Shown here: in pieces, positions 1-9,139 of the stretch | Position numbering within the stretch: the stretch's first letter is position 1 | Layout: every line of letters begins with the position of its first letter | NCBI GenBank assembly: GCA_964571855.1 | Contig: CAZNDO010000028.1 | Span: 1-38,051 of the forward strand | Origin: CAYYFX01 sp964571855 | GTDB lineage: Bacteria > ARS69 | Length of the DNA: 38,051 nt | Direction: 5' to 3' | Notes under the pieces: generated by a model | Seen by the model: only the letters and a program-made list of their open reading frames with translations | Database searches by the model: none | Told to the model about the DNA's origin: nothing | Made by a program: the position numbers and the translations under genes

Positions 1-72
1 CGGCCGTCCGGGCCTCCGGCCGCGCCGCAGAGCCGCCGCGGAGGACCCGCCGGGGCCGCCACCGCGAGCCCG
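1..72. repeat. Right half of a palindromic repeat, cut by window edge
   Basis: Positions 11-69 align with 20062-20121, with about 54 of 59 bases matching by eye; the first 28 bases are identical. The segment runs from GCAGAG at 27-32 to GGACCC at 43-48, a core also present at 20078-20099 and 34837-34859. In those two copies it forms the inner right arm of a long inverted repeat, so the matching left arm here should lie just outside the window. No coding sequence is evident in 1-221. Confidence 0.6.
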
Positions 73-133
73 ACCTCGGGGCGCCGGCCTCTCGCCGTGA
101 CGGGATCCGGGGGCTGGGGTTCCGGTTCATCCC

Positions 134-162
134 GGGGGGTGGGCGGGCCGGCCCGGGGTGGG
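134..162 (+). other. Possible G-quadruplex tract upstream of the first gene
   Basis: Five runs of three or more G (134-139, 141-143, 145-147, 155-158, 160-162) are separated by spacers of 1 to 7 bases, which meets the usual G-quadruplex pattern on the plus strand. It lies 60 to 90 bases before the first start codon. In DNA this rich in G such tracts can arise by chance, so function is unproven. Confidence 0.3.
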
Positions 163-221
163 AACACGGGGGGACGGGCGGGGTGCTAGGATTCCAGCTG
201 GTTCCGTCTCCGGAGGGGTTC

Positions 222-923
222 GTGCCGCACCCGGTCCTCCGCCTCCCGGGTCTTCCGGGGGCGTTCGCGCTCCTCGCCCTCGCCGGTCCCGCGGGACCGG
301 TGGCGGCGGCCACGCCGGGGGCGGCGGTGCCGGCGGTGCGGCTCGCGCAGTTGCACTATCCCGGCGGCGGGGACTGGTACGCGAATCCCACGGCGTTGCC
401 GAACCTGGCGCGGGAGCTGGGCGAGCGGCTCGGGATGCCCGTGGACACGGAGATCGCGCACCCGGCCCCGCTGGACGACCAGCTCTTCGCCCATCCGTTC
501 CTGCACATGACCGGCCACGGCAACGTGCGCTTCACGGACGACGACGTGGAGCGGCTCCGCTGGTATCTCACGCACGGCGGCTTCCTGTGGGCGGACGACA
601 ACTACGGGTTGGACGAGTCGCTGCGGCGCGAGCTGCGGCGGATCCTGCCGGATGCGGAGCTCGTGGAGGTGCCGTTCGACCACGACATCTACCACGCCGT
701 GTACGAGTTCCCGAAGGGACTGCCCAAGATCCACGAGCACCACGGCGGGCCGCCGAAGGGCTTGGCGATCTATCATGACGGGCGGATGGTCGTGTTCTAC
801 AGCTACAACACGGACATCGGCGACGGCCTCGAGGATGCCGATGTCCACAACGACCCGCCCGCGGTCCGCGAGCAGGCGATGCGGATGGCCATCAACGTGG
901 TGGCCTACGCGATGACGAACTGA
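222..923 (+). CDS. DUF4159 family exported protein
   Basis: A 233-residue protein. The GTG at 222 is preferred over the in-frame GTG at 183 because GGAGG (212-216) lies 5 bases upstream and the product then begins with a hydrophobic signal-like stretch ending near residue 28 in alanines. A TAGGAT at 187-192 could be a -10 box, with no good -35. The rest matches the DUF4159 pattern, including HMTGHGNVRF, the glycine-rich GGFLWADDNYG and NDIIYHAVY-like HDIYHAVYEF. DUF4159 is usually described as glutamine-amidotransferase-like in fold, without established activity. It commonly neighbours DUF4175 and MoxR/DUF58/BatA-type genes; here DUF4175 follows after 19 bases, so the two are probably co-transcribed. 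Family assignment is firm, function unknown. Confidence 0.85.
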   Translation: MPHPVLRLPGLPGAFALLALAGPAGPVAAATPGAAVPAVRLAQLHYPGGGDWYANPTALPNLARELGERLGMPVDTEIAHPAPLDDQLFAHPFLHMTGHGNVRFTDDDVERLRWYLTHGGFLWADDNYGLDESLRRELRRILPDAELVEVPFDHDIYHAVYEFPKGLPKIHEHHGGPPKGLAIYHDGRMVVFYSYNTDIGDGLEDADVHNDPPAVREQAMRMAINVVAYAMTN

Positions 924-942
924 GCCGGGGGAAGCCGCCGCC

Positions 943-3900
943 GTGACCGACTCCGCACGACGCCTCCGCGATGCCGCGCGCCGACTCGGCGGGCACGAGA
1001 CGGGCAGCCGCCTGGGCTCCGCGGCCCTGACCGGGCTGGGGATCGCGCTGGCCGCGCTGGCCGCGCTGGTGGCCGTGTCGCGCGTGCTTCCGGGCGCGGC
1101 CGAAGCCCCGCGCGCGCTCCTCGCGCTGGTGGCCGCCGCGTTCGTCGCGGCGATCGCGGTGCCCTTCGTGCTCGTCGGGCGCGCGTGGCGCGCGCGACGG
1201 GCCGCGATGCAGGACCTCGAGGAGGCGGCCCGCCGCACCGAGGCGCAGGCGGCGGCCCTGCGGCAGAAGCTCGTTCCCGCGCTGCAGGTGCTGCGCGTGC
1301 GCGACGAGCGCCGCACCGGCTACTCCACGGATCTCGTGGATGCGGTCGTGGATGTCACCGTGGCCGACGTGGAGGCCGTGCGTCCGGCCACGCTGCCGTA
1401 CCATCGCGGCTTCCGCCGCGCATTGCGCACGGCGGCCGCGGGCGTTGCCGCGGCGCTGCTCGTCACGTTCGTCGCCGGTCCGCTGGCCGCCTGGCGCGGC
1501 CTCGTTGACGTGGCGTCCGCGGCGGGGCGGCTCGGCCCGCGCCCGCGCCCGGAGTTCCGCGTGCTGCCGGGAGACGTTTCGGTGGCCGCCGGTTCCGGCG
1601 TGCGGCTGGCCGCGGAAGTGCAGCACGCGGTGGTGTCGCGCGGCGGCGCCAGCGGCGCGCTGGAGTGGCGGGCGGACGACGACGCGCCGTGGCGCGAGAT
1701 CGTGCTCGCGGGCGTTGGGGACGCCGCGTCCGCGGTCGCGCGCTTCGAGCACGAGATCCCCGAGGTGCGCGAGTCCATCCGGTACCGCTTCCGTCACGCC
1801 GGCGCCACCTCGGACGAGTTCACCGTGTCGGCGCTCACGGCGCCCAGCCTCGCCATCGAGTCCGTGACCTACCGCTATCCCGCGTACACCGGGTTGCCCG
1901 AACGCGTCGTGCAGGACGGCAGCGGGGATCTCGCCGCGCTGCGCGGAACGACCGCCGAGCTTTCGGTCCGCGCGACGAACGAGCCGCGCGGCGGCGCGAT
2001 GCGCCTCGCCTCCGGGGCGGAGATCCCGCTGGAGCCGGCCGGCGACCACCGGCTGGCGGGGCGGCTGGTCGTGACCGGCGAGGACACCTACACCCTGCAG
2101 GTGGAGGACGTGCTCGGCCTCACGAACCCGAACCCGCTGGAGTACCGCATCCGCGGGCTGCCGGACGAGGCGCCGTTCATCCGCCTGCTCGAGCCCGGTG
2201 AGGACCGGGACCTCGACGAGGGGATGTCCGAGACGCTGCGCTTCTCGGCGCTGGACGACTACGGCGTCGGACCGGTCACGCTGGTGTGGGAGGTGAGCCG
2301 CCGTCCCGGGCGCACGGAGCGCCGGACCCTCGCGGCGCCTTCCGGCGTGCGCACCGAGGTGGAGGACCGCCATGCGTGGGACCTCGCCGCGCTGGACCTC
2401 CTGCCGGGGGACACCGTCCGCTACCACCTCGAGGTGCGGGACAACAACACGCTCGACGGCCCGTCGGTCAGCCGCACGCGCGACTACGTGTTCCGCTTCC
2501 CCACGCTCGGCGAGGTCTTCGCGGAGATCGACGAGGAGCAGGGCAGCTCGCTGGAGGAGCTGTCGGAGGTGGTGGACGAGGCGAAGCGGATCGAGAAGAA
2601 GGTCGAGGACGTGTCGCGCGAGATCCTCAAGCAGGGCGAGTCCTCGTGGCAGAGCAGCCAGGAGGTGGAGCGCTCGCTGCAGGCGCAGGAGGGCCTGGCG
2701 GAGAACCTGAAGGAGACGCGCGAGAAGATCGAGTCGAGCCTGCGGGACCTGGAGCAGAGCGAGTTCGCCACGCTCGAGGCGGTCCAGAAGATGGAGCGCA
2801 TCCGGGAGCTGCTGGACGAGGTGACGAACCGCGAGATGAAGGAGGCGCTGGAGAAGCTGCGCGAGGCGCTGAAGGAGCAGAACCCCTACGAGCGCCAGCA
2901 GGACCTCGCGGAGTTCGACAAGTCCCAGGAGGACCTGCAGAAGCAGCTGGACCGCATCCTGGAGAACCTGAAGCAGTTCCGCTTCGAGGAGCAGATGAAG
3001 GCCGCGGTCCGCCGCGTGGAGGAACTCGCCGCGAGGCAGGAGCGCGTGAACGACGAACTGTCGCGCGTGGACGAGGCCGCGGAGGAGCGCGGGAAGGACG
3101 AGGCGGCGAAGGACGACGCCGGCAAGGACGACGCGGGGAAGGACGAGGCGGCGCGGGACGAGGCGGCGAAGGACGAGGCGGCGCAGGACGCCGAGTCGAA
3201 GGACACGGCCGACGACGCCGGCGAGAAGGGCGAGGACTCCGCGTCCGAGTCGAAGGACGCGAACGCCCAGGACTCGTCCGAGTCGGCGAAGCCGCGCGAG
3301 GACGCCGCCGGCAAGGACGCCGCGCGGGAGGACATGAAGCGGCTGGCCCAGGAGGAGAAGCGCCTGGCCGAGGAGACGCGCGACCTGGAGCAGGAGCTGA
3401 AGGAGCTGGCGGAGATGACCGAGCAGCTCCGGCAGCAGCAGGACGCGCAGGAGATGCGCGAGATGTCCGAGCGGATGCAGGGCAAGGACATCCCCGGGAA
3501 GATGGACGACATGGCCGGCAACCTGCAGCAGGGGGAGAAGCAGGAGGCCGGCGAGCAGGGCGAGAAGGCGCTCACGGAGCTGCGCCAGCTCCTCACGCAG
3601 CTCGAGGCCGCCCAGCAGGGGATGTCCATCCGCCAGATCCAGGTCAGCCAGGCGGCGATCAACCGCGCCGTGCGCGACCTGCTCTCGCTGAGCACGGACC
3701 AGGAGTCCCTGTCGGACGATCTCGCGAACATCCCGCGCAACTCGTCCTCGTCCACGCGCGCGTTCGCGGACGAGCAGCAGCTCCTCATCCGCGGCGCCAC
3801 GCGCGTGCGCGACATGCTGGACGAGGTGGCGAAGGACACGCCGCTCATGGAGTCCGCGGTGGGGCGGAACCTCGAGAACGGCCTGGAGTCGATGGAGGGC

Positions 3901-4602
3901 GCGGCGGGCGGGCTGGAGAACGGCGCGGTGTACATCGCGACCGACCAGAGCGCGAACGCCGTGGAGCAGCTGAACGCGGTGGTGATCGACCTGCTGCGGG
4001 CGGCGCAATCCATGTCCTCGTGCGCGTCGGGCATGCCCATGTCCGGGTTCATGCAGCAGCTCCAGGAGCTGTCGCAGGACCAGGGGAAGCTCAACGAGGC
4101 GCTCAAGCAGCTCCGGCGCCAGGGCATGGGCTCGCTGGACCGCCGGCTGCAGGGGCAGCTGCGCGACCTGGCGCAGGAGCAGCAGCGCATCCGCGACGAG
4201 CTGGAGCAGCTCGTGAAGGAGATGGGCAGCGCGCAGGGGATGCTCGGCCGGCTGGACGACGTCTCGAAGAAGCTGGACGAGGTCTCGCGGAAGCTGGCGG
4301 AAGGTCGTCTGGACGACGCCACGCTGCGCGACCAGGAGTGGGCGCTCACGCGGCTCCTGGACTCGCAGCGCTCGTTGCGCGAGCGGGACTTCGGGAAGGA
4401 GCGCCGTTCGGAGACCGGCGAGGAGCTTGGCGATCTGACGCCGCCGTCGGCCCTGCCGGAGGGACTGGACGGCGCGGAGCGCGATCTGCGGGAGGACCTT
4501 CTCAAGGCGCTGGAGCGCCGCTATCCTCCCAAGTACGAGGATCTGATCCGACGCTACTTCCGGGAGCTCTCCCGCGAGGCGCCGTCGCCCGACCTGCCGT
4601 GA
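943..4602 (+). CDS. DUF4175 family membrane/coiled-coil protein
   Basis: A 1219-residue protein starting at GTG with a G-rich ribosome site at about 926-933. Two hydrophobic segments lie near residues 27-47 and 57-79 and a third near 161-185, followed by a large beta-rich extracytoplasmic part (about 200-520). From about 520 onward it is mostly charged helix, with many Glu/Lys/Gln heptads that look coiled-coil. A low-complexity Lys/Asp/Glu/Ala stretch at about 715-800 includes a 15-base tandem repeat. This architecture is that of DUF4175 proteins, which sit next to DUF4159 genes in many FCB and Planctomycete genomes. No enzymatic motif is visible; an envelope or structural role is inference. 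Confidence 0.85.
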   Translation: MTDSARRLRDAARRLGGHETGSRLGSAALTGLGIALAALAALVAVSRVLPGAAEAPRALLALVAAAFVAAIAVPFVLVGRAWRARRAAMQDLEEAARRTEAQAAALRQKLVPALQVLRVRDERRTGYSTDLVDAVVDVTVADVEAVRPATLPYHRGFRRALRTAAAGVAAALLVTFVAGPLAAWRGLVDVASAAGRLGPRPRPEFRVLPGDVSVAAGSGVRLAAEVQHAVVSRGGASGALEWRADDDAPWREIVLAGVGDAASAVARFEHEIPEVRESIRYRFRHAGATSDEFTVSALTAPSLAIESVTYRYPAYTGLPERVVQDGSGDLAALRGTTAELSVRATNEPRGGAMRLASGAEIPLEPAGDHRLAGRLVVTGEDTYTLQVEDVLGLTNPNPLEYRIRGLPDEAPFIRLLEPGEDRDLDEGMSETLRFSALDDYGVGPVTLVWEVSRRPGRTERRTLAAPSGVRTEVEDRHAWDLAALDLLPGDTVRYHLEVRDNNTLDGPSVSRTRDYVFRFPTLGEVFAEIDEEQGSSLEELSEVVDEAKRIEKKVEDVSREILKQGESSWQSSQEVERSLQAQEGLAENLKETREKIESSLRDLEQSEFATLEAVQKMERIRELLDEVTNREMKEALEKLREALKEQNPYERQQDLAEFDKSQEDLQKQLDRILENLKQFRFEEQMKAAVRRVEELAARQERVNDELSRVDEAAEERGKDEAAKDDAGKDDAGKDEAARDEAAKDEAAQDAESKDTADDAGEKGEDSASESKDANAQDSSESAKPREDAAGKDAAREDMKRLAQEEKRLAEETRDLEQELKELAEMTEQLRQQQDAQEMREMSERMQGKDIPGKMDDMAGNLQQGEKQEAGEQGEKALTELRQLLTQLEAAQQGMSIRQIQVSQAAINRAVRDLLSLSTDQESLSDDLANIPRNSSSSTRAFADEQQLLIRGATRVRDMLDEVAKDTPLMESAVGRNLENGLESMEGAAGGLENGAVYIATDQSANAVEQLNAVVIDLLRAAQSMSSCASGMPMSGFMQQLQELSQDQGKLNEALKQLRRQGMGSLDRRLQGQLRDLAQEQQRIRDELEQLVKEMGSAQGMLGRLDDVSKKLDEVSRKLAEGRLDDATLRDQEWALTRLLDSQRSLRERDFGKERRSETGEELGDLTPPSALPEGLDGAERDLREDLLKALERRYPPKYEDLIRRYFRELSREAPSPDLP
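3091..3195 (+). repeat. 15-bp tandem repeat inside the DUF4175 gene
   Basis: Seven consecutive 15-base units encode pentapeptides of the form GKDEA, AKDDA, GKDDA, GKDEA, ARDEA, AKDEA and a degenerate AQDAE. The reading frame is kept whatever the copy number, so length variation between strains is plausible. It lies in a charged linker between predicted coiled coils. Confidence 0.75.
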
Positions 4603-4637
4603 GTCGTCCCCGGCCCGGCACTCCCTGAGGTCCCGCC

Positions 4638-7316
4638 GTGTCCCGTTCCGCCGGAGCCGGTCTCGCCGTCTCCCTCGTCGCGTTCGCCGTCTACGTCGCC
4701 ACGCTGTGCCCCACGATCGCGGCGGGGGACTCCGGGGAGCTGGCCGCCGCGGCCGCTACCCTCGGCATCGCGCACCCGCCGGGCTTCCCGCTCTGGACGG
4801 TGCTCGGCCGGGTGGCGTCCCTCGCCGCGCCCGCCGACCCCGTCGTGGCGCTGAACGTGTTGTCGGCCGCGTGCGTCGCGGCGGCGGCAGGGCTGCTCGT
4901 GGGGCTGCTCGGCGCGCTCACGGGACGCGTGCTGATCCCCGCGGGTCTCGCGCTGGCGTTCGCGTTCGGCCGCGCGGTGTGGGACACCGCGGTCGTGACC
5001 GAGGTGTACGCGCTGAACCTGCTGCTGACCGTCGCCGCGCTGGCCGCGGCGGCGCACGCGCGCGTCCGGCCGCACCTGCTGCCGGCCGCCGCGTACCTCA
5101 CGGGGCTCGGCGCCGCGAACCATCCGTTCGCGCTCCTCGCCGCGCCGGCCGTGGCGTGGGCCGCGTTCGGTCCCGGGGCGCCGTCCGGGGGGGCGCGCCG
5201 CGCGGGGCCGATGCTCGGCGCCTTCGCGCTCGGACTGTCGGCGTACCTCGTGCTCTGGGCGCGCTGGAGCGCGGGCCCCGAGATCAACTGGGGCGGCATC
5301 CGCTCCGCGGCCGATCTCGTGGACCACGTGCTGCGCACGCAGTACGGCGGACTCGGCGAGGCCGGGGCGCGGACGTCGCTCGGGCTCCGCCTCCGGGTGG
5401 CGGGCGAGGTGATCGCGCGCAGCGCGCCCACGCCGCTCCTGCTGCTGGCCGCGGCCGGGCTCGTCCTCGCGCTGCGCGGCGCCGCGCGGCGTCCCGCGGC
5501 GCTGATCGCCGTGTTCGCGCTGGCCGCCGGCCCGCTGACCGCGGCCGCCATCCGCTTCGAGGATGCCTTCCTCGACCGCAGCGTGATCACGCCGTTCTTC
5601 CTGCCCGCCGTGCTCGGCGTGTTCGCGCTCGCGGCGCTCGCGCTCGTGGCCGTGCAGGACGCGGCGCGGCGGCGCATCCCCGAGCCCCGCGCGGCGCTGT
5701 TCCTCGCCGGCGTGCTCGGGTTCGCCCCCGCGGCGCTCCTGTTCGACGCGAACCGCGCCGCCTGCGTCCGGAGCGACGCCACGCTCGCGCGCGACTACGG
5801 CACGCGGCTGCTCGAGTCCCTGCCGCCGGACGCGCGCCTGTTCCTGGAGGGCGACAACGCGATGTTCGCGCTGCTCTACCTGCAGCGCGTGCAGGGCGTG
5901 CGCCCGGACGTGCAGCTCGGGGACCGCACGCTGAACCTGCTCGTCGGCGCGTACGGCGCGGACTTCCCCGCGATGTCGCGCGTGGCGCGCCGGCAGGCCG
6001 CGGTCGGGCGCGAGGTGGAGATCGCGTTCGCGGAGACGGAGCGGCCCATCTTCTACGGCGACGAGATCGACCTCACGTCCTTCGGCGGCTGCCGCCTGGT
6101 GCCTGCGGGGTACGTGCTGCAGCTCCTGCGCCCGGGGGAGGCGCCCGCGGAGATCGTCCTTCCGGATGCGCCGCTGCCGGCCGCGGACCCGGATGACTTC
6201 CTGGAGAGCCACCTGCTCGGGGTGGCGCTGTACCGGGAGGCCACGTGGATGGCGTGGACCGGCCGGCAGGACGAGGCGCGCGATCGGTACCAGCAGGGCG
6301 CCGAGGCGGCGTGGAACGTGCCGACGGTGGTGCGGAACTGCGGCCTCGGACGGCTGGAGCTGGGCGACTTCGCCGCGGCCGAGCAGCTGTTCCTGCGCAC
6401 GCTGGAGCTGGATCCCGACAACCAGGACGCGCTGTACGACCTGGCGCTCCTGTGCACGTACACCGATCGGGACGAGGAGTCCCTGGCGTACTTCGCCCGG
6501 CTGGACGCGATGGACACGGGCTTCGCGGAGGTCCCGATGAACTACGCCGTGGCGCTGCTCCGGACGGGACGGCTGGCGGAAGCCGGGGTGCAGGCGCAGA
6601 AGGCCCTGGCGCTCGTGCCGGACCTCGAGCCCGCCCAGCGGATCCTCGAGGCGGTGCGGAAGGGCGCGGAGATCGGGGGCGAGGAGGGCGTCCTGGAGGC
6701 GCAGCGATCCGCAGGCTCGCCCACCGTCGACGGAACTCTCCAGCTGGCACAAAGGTACCTGGACCGGGGCGACTGGGAGCGCGCCACGGCGCTGTTCCGG
6801 GAAGCGTCCGCGCAGGCCCCGGATCGGGCCGGCGCCGCCTACGGGCTGGGCTACGGCCTGCTGCGCGTCGGCCGCACCCGGGAGGCGGCCGCCGCGTTCC
6901 GGCGGGTCCTGGAGATCGACCCGGACAGCGCCGATGGCAGGAACGCGCTCGCCTACGTGCTGGCCGAGACGGGGGACAGCCTCGCCGTGGCGGAGCGGCT
7001 GGTGCAGGAGGCGCTGCAACTGGACCCGGCGCTGGCGGCATACTGGAACGACACGCTCGGCTGGGTCCGGCACCGCGCCGGACGGAACGATGCGGCGCTC
7101 GAGGCCCTGAAGGTCGCGGAGGCGACGTTGCCGGAGGACGACCTGTCGATGCGCGCGGAGAACCACTATCACCTCGGCCGCGTCCTGCTGGCGCTCGGTC
7201 GCCGCGACGAGGCGCGCGAGTACTTCCGGCAGGCGTCCGCGCGCGCCACGGACGAACCGTGGGTGCGGGACCTCGAGGCGCGCCGGCGCGAGCTGGGCGA
7301 AGGCGGGGCGTCGTGA
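4638..7316 (+). CDS. DUF2723 membrane protein with C-terminal TPR repeats
   Basis: An 892-residue protein with GTG start and GAGGT at 4626-4630. The N-terminal 370 residues or so are a series of hydrophobic segments. The hallmark of DUF2723 is clear near residues 30-52: GDSGELAAAA followed by HPPGFPLW. DUF2723 belongs with polyprenol-phosphate-dependent glycosyltransferase-like (GT-C) membrane proteins, and TMEM260, a eukaryotic O-mannosyltransferase, is in this family. Residues from about 530 to 890 form successive TPR helices with W/L/G/Y/A/P spacing. A glycosyltransferase role is inferred from the family, with no donor or acceptor visible. Its stop overlaps the start of the next TPR gene by 4 bases, suggesting coupled translation. 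Confidence 0.85.
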   Translation: MSRSAGAGLAVSLVAFAVYVATLCPTIAAGDSGELAAAAATLGIAHPPGFPLWTVLGRVASLAAPADPVVALNVLSAACVAAAAGLLVGLLGALTGRVLIPAGLALAFAFGRAVWDTAVVTEVYALNLLLTVAALAAAAHARVRPHLLPAAAYLTGLGAANHPFALLAAPAVAWAAFGPGAPSGGARRAGPMLGAFALGLSAYLVLWARWSAGPEINWGGIRSAADLVDHVLRTQYGGLGEAGARTSLGLRLRVAGEVIARSAPTPLLLLAAAGLVLALRGAARRPAALIAVFALAAGPLTAAAIRFEDAFLDRSVITPFFLPAVLGVFALAALALVAVQDAARRRIPEPRAALFLAGVLGFAPAALLFDANRAACVRSDATLARDYGTRLLESLPPDARLFLEGDNAMFALLYLQRVQGVRPDVQLGDRTLNLLVGAYGADFPAMSRVARRQAAVGREVEIAFAETERPIFYGDEIDLTSFGGCRLVPAGYVLQLLRPGEAPAEIVLPDAPLPAADPDDFLESHLLGVALYREATWMAWTGRQDEARDRYQQGAEAAWNVPTVVRNCGLGRLELGDFAAAEQLFLRTLELDPDNQDALYDLALLCTYTDRDEESLAYFARLDAMDTGFAEVPMNYAVALLRTGRLAEAGVQAQKALALVPDLEPAQRILEAVRKGAEIGGEEGVLEAQRSAGSPTVDGTLQLAQRYLDRGDWERATALFREASAQAPDRAGAAYGLGYGLLRVGRTREAAAAFRRVLEIDPDSADGRNALAYVLAETGDSLAVAERLVQEALQLDPALAAYWNDTLGWVRHRAGRNDAALEALKVAEATLPEDDLSMRAENHYHLGRVLLALGRRDEAREYFRQASARATDEPWVRDLEARRRELGEGGAS

Positions 7317-9139
7317 TCCGCGGCCTGGCGCTCGCGCTCTGCGCGCTGCCGCTCGTGCTGGCGGCGCCCCCGGCCGCGCGCGCGCAGGACGCGGAGGCGC
7401 AGGTTCGCTCCCGGATCCACCTGGCCGAGCGGTACCTGGCCGAGGGCCGCACCGAGGACGCGCTGGCCATCTTCCGCGAGGTGCACGAGGCCCATCCCGG
7501 GCAGTACCGGGCCGCGCGCGGACGCAAGGCGTGCCTCCTGGACCTGAAGCGATGGGACGAGCTGTCCGCGCTGCTGGAGCGGGAGCTCGCGGAGTCGCCC
7601 GGCGATCCCTCGCTCCTGGAGCAGCTCGGCACCGTGGCCGCGCAGAAGGGGGACCGCAGCGCGGCGGCGCGCTGGTGGCGCGGCATCCTGGACACGCAGA
7701 GCGGATCGCGCGGCGCGTACGCGCTGGTGGCGGAGCTGATGACGCGCAACCGCCTCCTGGACGAGGCGCTCGCCGTGTACGCGGAGGGGGACTCGCTGTA
7801 TCCGGGCGAGTTCACGCGCCAGAAGGCGGGGCTGCACGAGGTCCGCTTCGAGTTCGACGAGGCCACCGCGGACTACCTGCGCTACCTCGCCGCCGCGCCC
7901 ACGGCGCTGTCCTGGGTGGAGGGGAAGCTCCTCCGGATCGGCGAGCTGGAGGAGGGCCTGGACGGCGTGATCACGCGCGTGCAGCGCGCGCTGGCGGCCG
8001 CGCGCGAGCCTGCCGGCGACCGCCGGATGGACACGAACCGGCTCGTGTTGCGGAAGCTGCTCGCGGACCTCGCGCTGGAGGGCGGGCGGCACGCGGAGGC
8101 GGCGGAGCAGTACTTCCGCCTGGTGGACGACGAGCCCTCGCAGGTGCCCGCGCTTCTCGTCTTCGGGAAGCGGTGCCAGACCGACGGCGCCTACGACACC
8201 GCGATCCTGGTCTTCGAGCGGCTGGTGCAGGAGACGAAGGATGCCCGCGCCGTGCCCGGCGCCCTGTCCGAGATCGCCGCGTGCCAGCGCAGGCTGGCGC
8301 GCTGGGACGACGCGCTGCGCACGTACGCGCGGCTGCAGGCGGAGTATCCGGAGACGGACTGGGCCCTGGACGCGCGGTTCCAGAGCGGCGTGATCCTGCG
8401 CGAGGGGAAGGGGCGTCCGCAGGAGGCGGAGGCGGTGTTCCGCGAACTCGTCGCGCTCCCGCGCGGCCCGTGGCTGGAGGCGGAGCCGCAGATGCAGGTG
8501 GCGGAGTGCGCGCTGTCCTCCGGGGACCTGGACACGGCGCGCGGCATCTACGCGGCCGTCCGGGCGCGCGAGTTCCCGGAGCCCGTGCGCGAGCGTGCGC
8601 TCTTCGAGGAGGCGAATGCGCTGTTCTTCGCCGCCGCGTTCGACTCCGCGGATTCGCTGTACAAGGAGGTGGCGCAGCGCTACCCGCGCGGCGCCCACGT
8701 GAACGACGCGCTGCAGATGTCGATCCTCCTGAACACGAACCCGGGCGCGGCGGACCTCATGGCGGAGTACGCGGCCGCGAAGCTGGCCCTGCGCGCGCGC
8801 CGCGCTCCGGAGGCCGTGCAGCGCCTCGAGGCGCTGGCGGCGCGGCACGCGGGCGCCGACATCGCCGACGAGGCGCTGCTGCTGATGGGCGAGGCGCGCC
8901 GCGCCGCGGGCGATCCGCGGTCCGCGCTGGCCACGTTGCAGGAGGCGGTGGAGGCCGCGCAGGTGCCGGATCTCGCGGCGAGCGCGCGGCTCCTGCGGGC
9001 GGACATCCTGGCCGTCGATCTCTCGGACCGGGAGGGGGCGCTGGCGGAGTACGAGGACCTGATCGTGACGTACCCGGAGACGCTCGCCGCGGACCGGGCG
9101 CGGGAGGAGCGGGCGAAACTGACGAGGGCCGTGCCGTGA
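7313..9139 (+). CDS. Secreted TPR-repeat protein
   Basis: A 608-residue protein. The GTG at 7313 overlaps the preceding stop (GTGA) and gives a clean signal peptide: MIRG, a Leu/Ala-rich core, then APPAARAQD, with likely cleavage near residue 24. An open frame continues upstream, but only inside the previous gene. The mature protein is helical repeats throughout, with many TPR-like units (for example AERYLAEGRTEDALAIFREV), consistent with a periplasmic scaffold like YbgF or BamD-type proteins. The partner is unknown; the DUF2723-TPR gene before it and the AsnB-like gene after it are both joined by 4-base overlaps and likely belong to the same process. Confidence 0.8.
   Translation: MIRGLALALCALPLVLAAPPAARAQDAEAQVRSRIHLAERYLAEGRTEDALAIFREVHEAHPGQYRAARGRKACLLDLKRWDELSALLERELAESPGDPSLLEQLGTVAAQKGDRSAAARWWRGILDTQSGSRGAYALVAELMTRNRLLDEALAVYAEGDSLYPGEFTRQKAGLHEVRFEFDEATADYLRYLAAAPTALSWVEGKLLRIGELEEGLDGVITRVQRALAAAREPAGDRRMDTNRLVLRKLLADLALEGGRHAEAAEQYFRLVDDEPSQVPALLVFGKRCQTDGAYDTAILVFERLVQETKDARAVPGALSEIAACQRRLARWDDALRTYARLQAEYPETDWALDARFQSGVILREGKGRPQEAEAVFRELVALPRGPWLEAEPQMQVAECALSSGDLDTARGIYAAVRAREFPEPVRERALFEEANALFFAAAFDSADSLYKEVAQRYPRGAHVNDALQMSILLNTNPGAADLMAEYAAAKLALRARRAPEAVQRLEALAARHAGADIADEALLLMGEARRAAGDPRSALATLQEAVEAAQVPDLAASARLLRADILAVDLSDREGALAEYEDLIVTYPETLAADRAREERAKLTRAVP

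Noticed and set aside
892..4008. Open frame of over 1000 codons antisense to the DUF4175 gene
   Set aside because: It is a by-product of GC-rich codons with few stops in the opposite strand. Its translation is Arg/Leu/His-rich with no family signature, whereas the plus strand has clear domain structure.
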